A stretch of 43,462 bases of DNA from Isotricha intestinalis (taxonomy: Eukaryota; Ciliophora; Litostomatea; Vestibuliferida; Isotrichidae). Every line of letters begins with the position of its first letter. Within the stretch, counting starts at the first letter, position 1. The stretch covers positions 1 through 43,462 of the forward strand of contig JAJJLU010003634.1 in the NCBI GenBank assembly GCA_023807065.1. The letters are read 5' to 3'. Under the pieces are notes generated by a model. It had not been told where the DNA came from. It worked only from the letters and a program-made list of their open reading frames with translations, and did no database searches. Below are positions 40,710-43,462 of this stretch, piece by piece. The position numbers and the translations under genes were made by a program.

Positions 40710-42794
40710 ATGAATAAAAGACCTCATCAAAAAAAGAAAAGCCATGGAGAAATTAAACTTCCTCCTGAATCACCCGTAATAGAACCAATTTATAAATATT
40801 CAAAAAATCCTATAGTAATAAAAAGAATATATGAATTTTTAAATATAAGAGAACAATTTAAAATGTTATCAATGGATACGGTGAGTAGAAATGTAATTGT
40901 GTATTCTGATTTATATAAACAATATATTAAAGTTAGAAAAGAATTTATAAAAGATGACGAAAAAAATAATAAAAAATTAATTTTAATTCAATCTGTTCCA
41001 AAAAAAATTCCAAAAAAAAGCTTATCTGAAAAATATAGAATCAATTATATATTAAATAAAAAAATTGAAACTCAAAAAGAAGAGAAAATTGAAGAAATTA
41101 ATCAAACTTTTGAAAAAATCACTAGAAAAATTGACTTCAATAAAATTATCATTGAAAATTTGATAAGTGAAAATTATGATAAAATTAAAAAAATCTCTCA
41201 AAAATATCGTTTAAATCAATATGAAGAAAATTCGATTTTTTATGGTTTAATTGAATCAAAAATTTTACAAAATGAAATGGAAAGTAAAGAAAATAAAGAT
41301 AAAAATAATATGGACAACAAAGAAAATAAAGATCTTAATGAAAATAAAGATAATAAAGAATCCGAAAGAGAAAAAATGAAAAGTTTAGTGATAAATAACA
41401 AAAATATAAATAATGGAATTTTTTATATTGTAATTCCTTTAATAAGTTTAAATGAAAATAATTTATTAAAAATTGATTTGTCAGGAAATAAACTTCAAAT
41501 TAAAGATATAAAATATTTAAATCAACTATTAAGATTAAATGCTCAAACATTACAAATTTTAAATTTAAGTAATAATTTAATAGATGATAATTGTTGTAAA
41601 TTATTATTTAAATCTTTGAAGCAATGCATAAATTTAACATCATTGAATTTATCTTCTAATAAAATATCTTGTGATGGTATAGAATATTCATCAGAATTTT
41701 TATCAAATAACACATCATTAAACACACTAGTTTTAGGAAGGAATGTTTTAGGACCAGATGGAATAGCATATTTAACTCAATATTTAGTTAATAATAATCA
41801 AATGATTTTAAGAACTTTAGATATATCTTATAATGGAATAGAAATAAAAGGAGTTAAAATTTTATGTGAATATTTTAAAGTTAATAATAAATTAATTTCA
41901 TTATTTATTGGTGGAAACTATATATGTGATGAAGGCGCAAAACTTTTAACACAAACTTTAATTGATAATTCGGAATGCAAAGTAACATATTTATTCCTTG
42001 AAAATAATAATATTTCCTTTAAAGGGGCAAAATATATTAGTAATGTTATTTCTTATCATCCTTTTCTTAGTTCAATTAATTTAAAAAGTAATATCTTAAC
42101 TGATGAAGGTGTTAAATCAATTTTTTGTAATTTAAATCCTGAATCAAAAGTTACTACTTTAAATTTATCAAATAATAATATCACTGCAGTATCTATGAAA
42201 TATATAAATGATTATATTGTTCATAATTCATTTTTAAGGCAATTGTTTTTTGATTATAATCAATTAGATAAAGGGGCTTGTATGTTAATTAAAGATATAT
42301 TATCAAATGAACAAAGCAATTTGAAAATTATTTCATTAAAACATTGCAAAATAAATGAAAATATAAATCTAATATTTGAAGGATTAGGTAAAAATAAAAA
42401 AATCAAAATATTAGATTTAAGTAAAAATGAAATTGGAAATTATCCTGAACAATTTGAAGGCATTATTTCATGTTTAAAAAACAATAAAACTTTAAATGAA
42501 TTAATCTTGGATTCAAATTATTTAGATGATGAAACTTTGAAAATGATAATAAATGCTTTAAAAGAAAATAAAAATTTAAGCTCAATAAGTTTAAATGAAA
42601 ATCAATTTTCTAAAAAAGTTGTATCAGAACTTTTTTCTGTAATAAATCAAAATTTCTTTATAAAAAAATGTAATTTAGAACAATGTGGTTTACCAGATGA
42701 TTATTTAAAATCATTAAAGAATGCATTAGAAAGTAAAACAAATATATTCATGGATAAGTTAGATGAATCTAAATCGAAAATAAAAGACTATTAA
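40710..42794 (+). CDS. RNI-type leucine-rich repeat protein, 694 residues
   Basis: A 694-residue protein. The N-terminal 240 residues are charged, helical and end in a Lys/Asn/Glu-rich linker. From about 245 to 680 it is built of ribonuclease-inhibitor-like LRRs, with repeats such as LQILNLSNNLIDDNC, LTSLNLSSNKISCDG, LRTLDISYNGIEIKG, VTTLNLSNNNI and IKILDLSKNEIGN. There is no NACHT, kinase or transmembrane domain, so it is a plain scaffold. Similar RNI proteins in ciliates are often cytoskeletal or ciliary; the exact role is unknown. Confidence 0.85.
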   Translation: MNKRPHQKKKSHGEIKLPPESPVIEPIYKYSKNPIVIKRIYEFLNIREQFKMLSMDTVSRNVIVYSDLYKQYIKVRKEFIKDDEKNNKKLILIQSVPKKIPKKSLSEKYRINYILNKKIETQKEEKIEEINQTFEKITRKIDFNKIIIENLISENYDKIKKISQKYRLNQYEENSIFYGLIESKILQNEMESKENKDKNNMDNKENKDLNENKDNKESEREKMKSLVINNKNINNGIFYIVIPLISLNENNLLKIDLSGNKLQIKDIKYLNQLLRLNAQTLQILNLSNNLIDDNCCKLLFKSLKQCINLTSLNLSSNKISCDGIEYSSEFLSNNTSLNTLVLGRNVLGPDGIAYLTQYLVNNNQMILRTLDISYNGIEIKGVKILCEYFKVNNKLISLFIGGNYICDEGAKLLTQTLIDNSECKVTYLFLENNNISFKGAKYISNVISYHPFLSSINLKSNILTDEGVKSIFCNLNPESKVTTLNLSNNNITAVSMKYINDYIVHNSFLRQLFFDYNQLDKGACMLIKDILSNEQSNLKIISLKHCKINENINLIFEGLGKNKKIKILDLSKNEIGNYPEQFEGIISCLKNNKTLNELILDSNYLDDETLKMIINALKENKNLSSISLNENQFSKKVVSELFSVINQNFFIKKCNLEQCGLPDDYLKSLKNALESKTNIFMDKLDESKSKIKDY

Positions 42795-42919
42795 TTACTT
42801 ATAATTAATATAAATAATATTATTAAATTTTTAATTTTATTTAAGCCCTTATTTTTAAAAACTAAATATAGATTTTTTAATATTAATCAAAATAATTGAA
42901 GAAATAAACCTATAATAAA

Positions 42920-43462
42920 TTAAAAACTCCATATTTTTATTGTTTTATCATTAGAAAATTATTCAATTGTTCCATTTTTTAATTCAATAAAACCATTAAT
43001 ATCATCATTATGAGCATCTTTAATTTCTTGAATACATTCATAATTATCATTTCTATATATTCTTATATCTTTACTTTTTCCTCCCTTCTAAAATATTCCT
43101 TTATTTTCAATTAAACTTATTCCATATCAAACAAATGGAAAATGAATTGTTTTAATTATTTCTTTTTCCTACACAGAAATTAATTTTAATGAATTAGTTT
43201 CTTCATGTGAAACAATAATTATATCATGATTAAGTCTTCATAATCCTTGATTACAATAACAACTTGTTTCTTTAAATTCTTTAATTAAATTAATATTATT
43301 TATTTCTTTATAATTCCGTATTTTAGTTCCATCTCCTCCAGAAGATATTAAAATATTTTTATCTTCTAATAATAATAATGAACTTATATAATCAGAATGT
43401 TTTAATATTTTAATATTTTCATAATTATTATTTTCTTTCCATATTTTAATTGTTTTATCCAA
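42920..43462 (-). pseudogene. WD-repeat gene relic with five in-frame stops, cut by the window edge
   Basis: Continuous minus-strand frame of 181 codons from the window edge to a TAA at 42920-42922, with WD-repeat landmarks DKTIKIWKEN, HSDYISSLLLLEDKNILISSGGDGTKIRNY, and near the end AHNDDINGFIELKNGTI and SNDKTIKIWS. Inside it are stops at 43238-43240 (TGA), 43169-43171 (TAG), 43127-43129 (TGA), 43088-43090 (TAG) and 42959-42961 (TAA), yet no frameshift. The gene's start lies beyond the window. It is most likely a recent relic of a member of a large WD family; stop recoding is the alternative. Confidence 0.7.

Noticed and set aside
42920..43462. Stop codon reassignment as the general code of the organism
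   Set aside because: Two dozen intact genes contain no in-frame stops; Gln, Trp and Cys use CAA, TGG and TGT there.

Overview
The window is extremely AT-rich (about 80 percent A+T by eye) eukaryotic nuclear DNA packed with short, nearly intron-free protein genes on both strands. The best fit is the macronuclear genome of a ciliate that reads the standard code. The reasons are a plant/alveolate-type calcium-dependent protein kinase with EF-hands, a radial-spoke DNAJB13/RSP16 homologue, a PG-rich (STPG) axonemal-type protein, and lineage-type Asn/Lys-rich proteins. Glutamine is written with CAA/CAG and long frames end in TAA, so this is not a Tetrahymena- or Paramecium-type code. Composition, code and a secreted GH31 alpha-glucosidase would suit a litostome such as a rumen entodiniomorphid, but that last step is inference. 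I see no bacterial operons, tRNA or rRNA genes, CRISPR array, transposon or telomere repeat.

Left part (1-16 kb): a DNAJB13-like radial-spoke co-chaperone, a low-complexity KS-rich protein, a coiled-coil protein with a 35-nt intron, a phospholipid scramblase-like protein, a secreted GH31 alpha-glucosidase, an N/D-rich protein head-to-head with a four-helix membrane protein (67 bp between start codons), a membrane-anchored aspartyl protease homologue that lacks both catalytic aspartates, and an acylated CDPK.

Middle (16-28 kb): an acylated protein of uncertain family, a PAP2_C/phosphocholine-transferase-like membrane protein, a secreted double-rhodanese protein, a TXNDC9 tubulin/CCT co-chaperone, a RING/B-box/leucine-rich-repeat protein, an FCP1/SCP-type phosphatase, casein kinase 1 and a PP1-type phosphatase.

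Right part (28-43.5 kb): a TPR-like unknown, TMEM222/RTE1, an acylated unknown, an STPG-repeat protein, a CDT2/DTL-like WD protein with a 28-nt intron, a small membrane-anchored charged protein, a secreted cystine-knot-like peptide, a decayed RPN1 proteasome gene, a small CaaX-ended protein, a long RNI-type LRR protein and a WD-repeat relic running off the edge. The last 5 kb mixes intact genes with at least two decayed ones.

The genes do not form one pathway. Recurring themes are cilium and tubulin biology (DNAJB13, STPG, TXNDC9), signalling (CDPK, CK1, PP1, SCP phosphatase), and lipid-anchored proteins (three Met-Gly-Cys N-termini and one CaaX end). Of 26 intact gene models, 25 stop at TAA, one at TGA and none at TAG. 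No coherent new defence or mobile system is visible. The most unusual signals are the dead protease, the cystine-knot peptide, the very short introns, and the WD relic that carries five in-frame stops but no frameshift.
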